Under the pieces are notes generated by a model that saw only the letters and a program-made list of their open reading frames with translations, did not search any database and was not told the origin of the DNA. From NCBI GenBank assembly GCA_015709205.1, contig JACCQO010000020.1, forward strand, positions 1 through 61,107: a stretch of 61,107 bases of DNA, written 5' to 3'. Source of the stretch: Desulfovibrionaceae bacterium (GTDB taxonomy: Bacteria > Desulfobacterota > Desulfovibrionia > Desulfovibrionales > Desulfovibrionaceae). Numbering within the stretch: position 1 is the stretch's first letter; each line of letters begins with the position of its first letter. Made by a program: the position numbers and the translations under genes. Shown piece after piece: positions 61,057 to 61,107 of the stretch.

Positions 61057-61107
61057 GTTCCTTGACAATTAAATAGCGAGCTGGGTTTAGAGAACTACGC
61101 AGTAAGG
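61057..61107 (+). other. boxA-like rRNA leader at the window edge
   Basis: GTTCCTTGACAATTAAATAG at 61057-61076 resembles the boxA antitermination element of rRNA leaders (E. coli CTCTTTAACAATTTA). With the strong promoter 60 bp upstream this suggests that a 16S rRNA gene begins just beyond the window. Confidence 0.55.

Overview
The window is about 61 kb of high-GC DNA from a free-living Gram-negative bacterium, most likely a sulfate reducer of the Desulfovibrionaceae. The evidence is a ferredoxin III-type 7Fe ferredoxin, a DcrA-like chemoreceptor with a c-type haem motif, a sulfide-dependent-type Thi4, and an outer-membrane/periplasm gene set (MurJ, MltA, GmhA, TolC/RND, Lnt). No phage, insertion sequence, CRISPR array or tRNA was found. 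Almost all of the window is coding.

Layout. 0-11 kb: a ClC anion channel, a hybrid histidine kinase with HPt, MurJ, and divergently a CBS-PAS-GGDEF diguanylate cyclase; then a metalloprotease-like lipoprotein and MutM. 11.1-11.8 kb: a SAM-I (S-box) riboswitch with a clear terminator/antiterminator, in front of an 89-residue protein of unknown function. 11.9-16.7 kb: a ChaN-PDZ lipoprotein translationally coupled to a PaaK-like ligase, then a CecR-like TetR regulator coupled to a membrane acyltransferase. 17 kb: TrmI.

18.0-23.7 kb is the most unusual region. Nine paralogous genes for small secreted cysteine-rich proteins (95-121 residues) lie in one direction and share the core C-x2-K-[YF]-x3-C-x3-C-x2-C. 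An apolipoprotein N-acyltransferase with an intact Glu-Lys-Cys triad sits between the fourth and fifth. I do not recognise this family.

23.7-34.2 kb, minus strand: Thi4, a P-loop protein, an Nramp-like transporter with an altered metal site, and a compact six-gene run nadK - DUF89-like - mltA - DUF4254 - gatB - mtnA. 34.6-44.8 kb: a small zinc-ribbon-like protein, gmhA, an FmdB-type zinc ribbon, hemC, cobT, a heat-shock pair (Hsp20 and a DegP/Q-type protease) behind a sigma-32-like promoter, the ferredoxin, and a four-gene run (YkgJ-type, unknown, TPR, HEAT). 45-55 kb: the haem chemoreceptor with a structured leader, a DsbA-like protein, TolC, and divergently marR-adaptor-RND pump around a likely MarR operator. 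55-61 kb: a coiled-coil zinc-ribbon protein, an RlmM-like methyltransferase, thymidine phosphorylase, a rhodanese, DarP and a REC-TPR protein. The window ends in what looks like the promoter and boxA leader of an rRNA operon.

A window-wide oddity is at least nine short tandem arrays (11-18 bp units, 3-4 copies), nearly all at gene boundaries.
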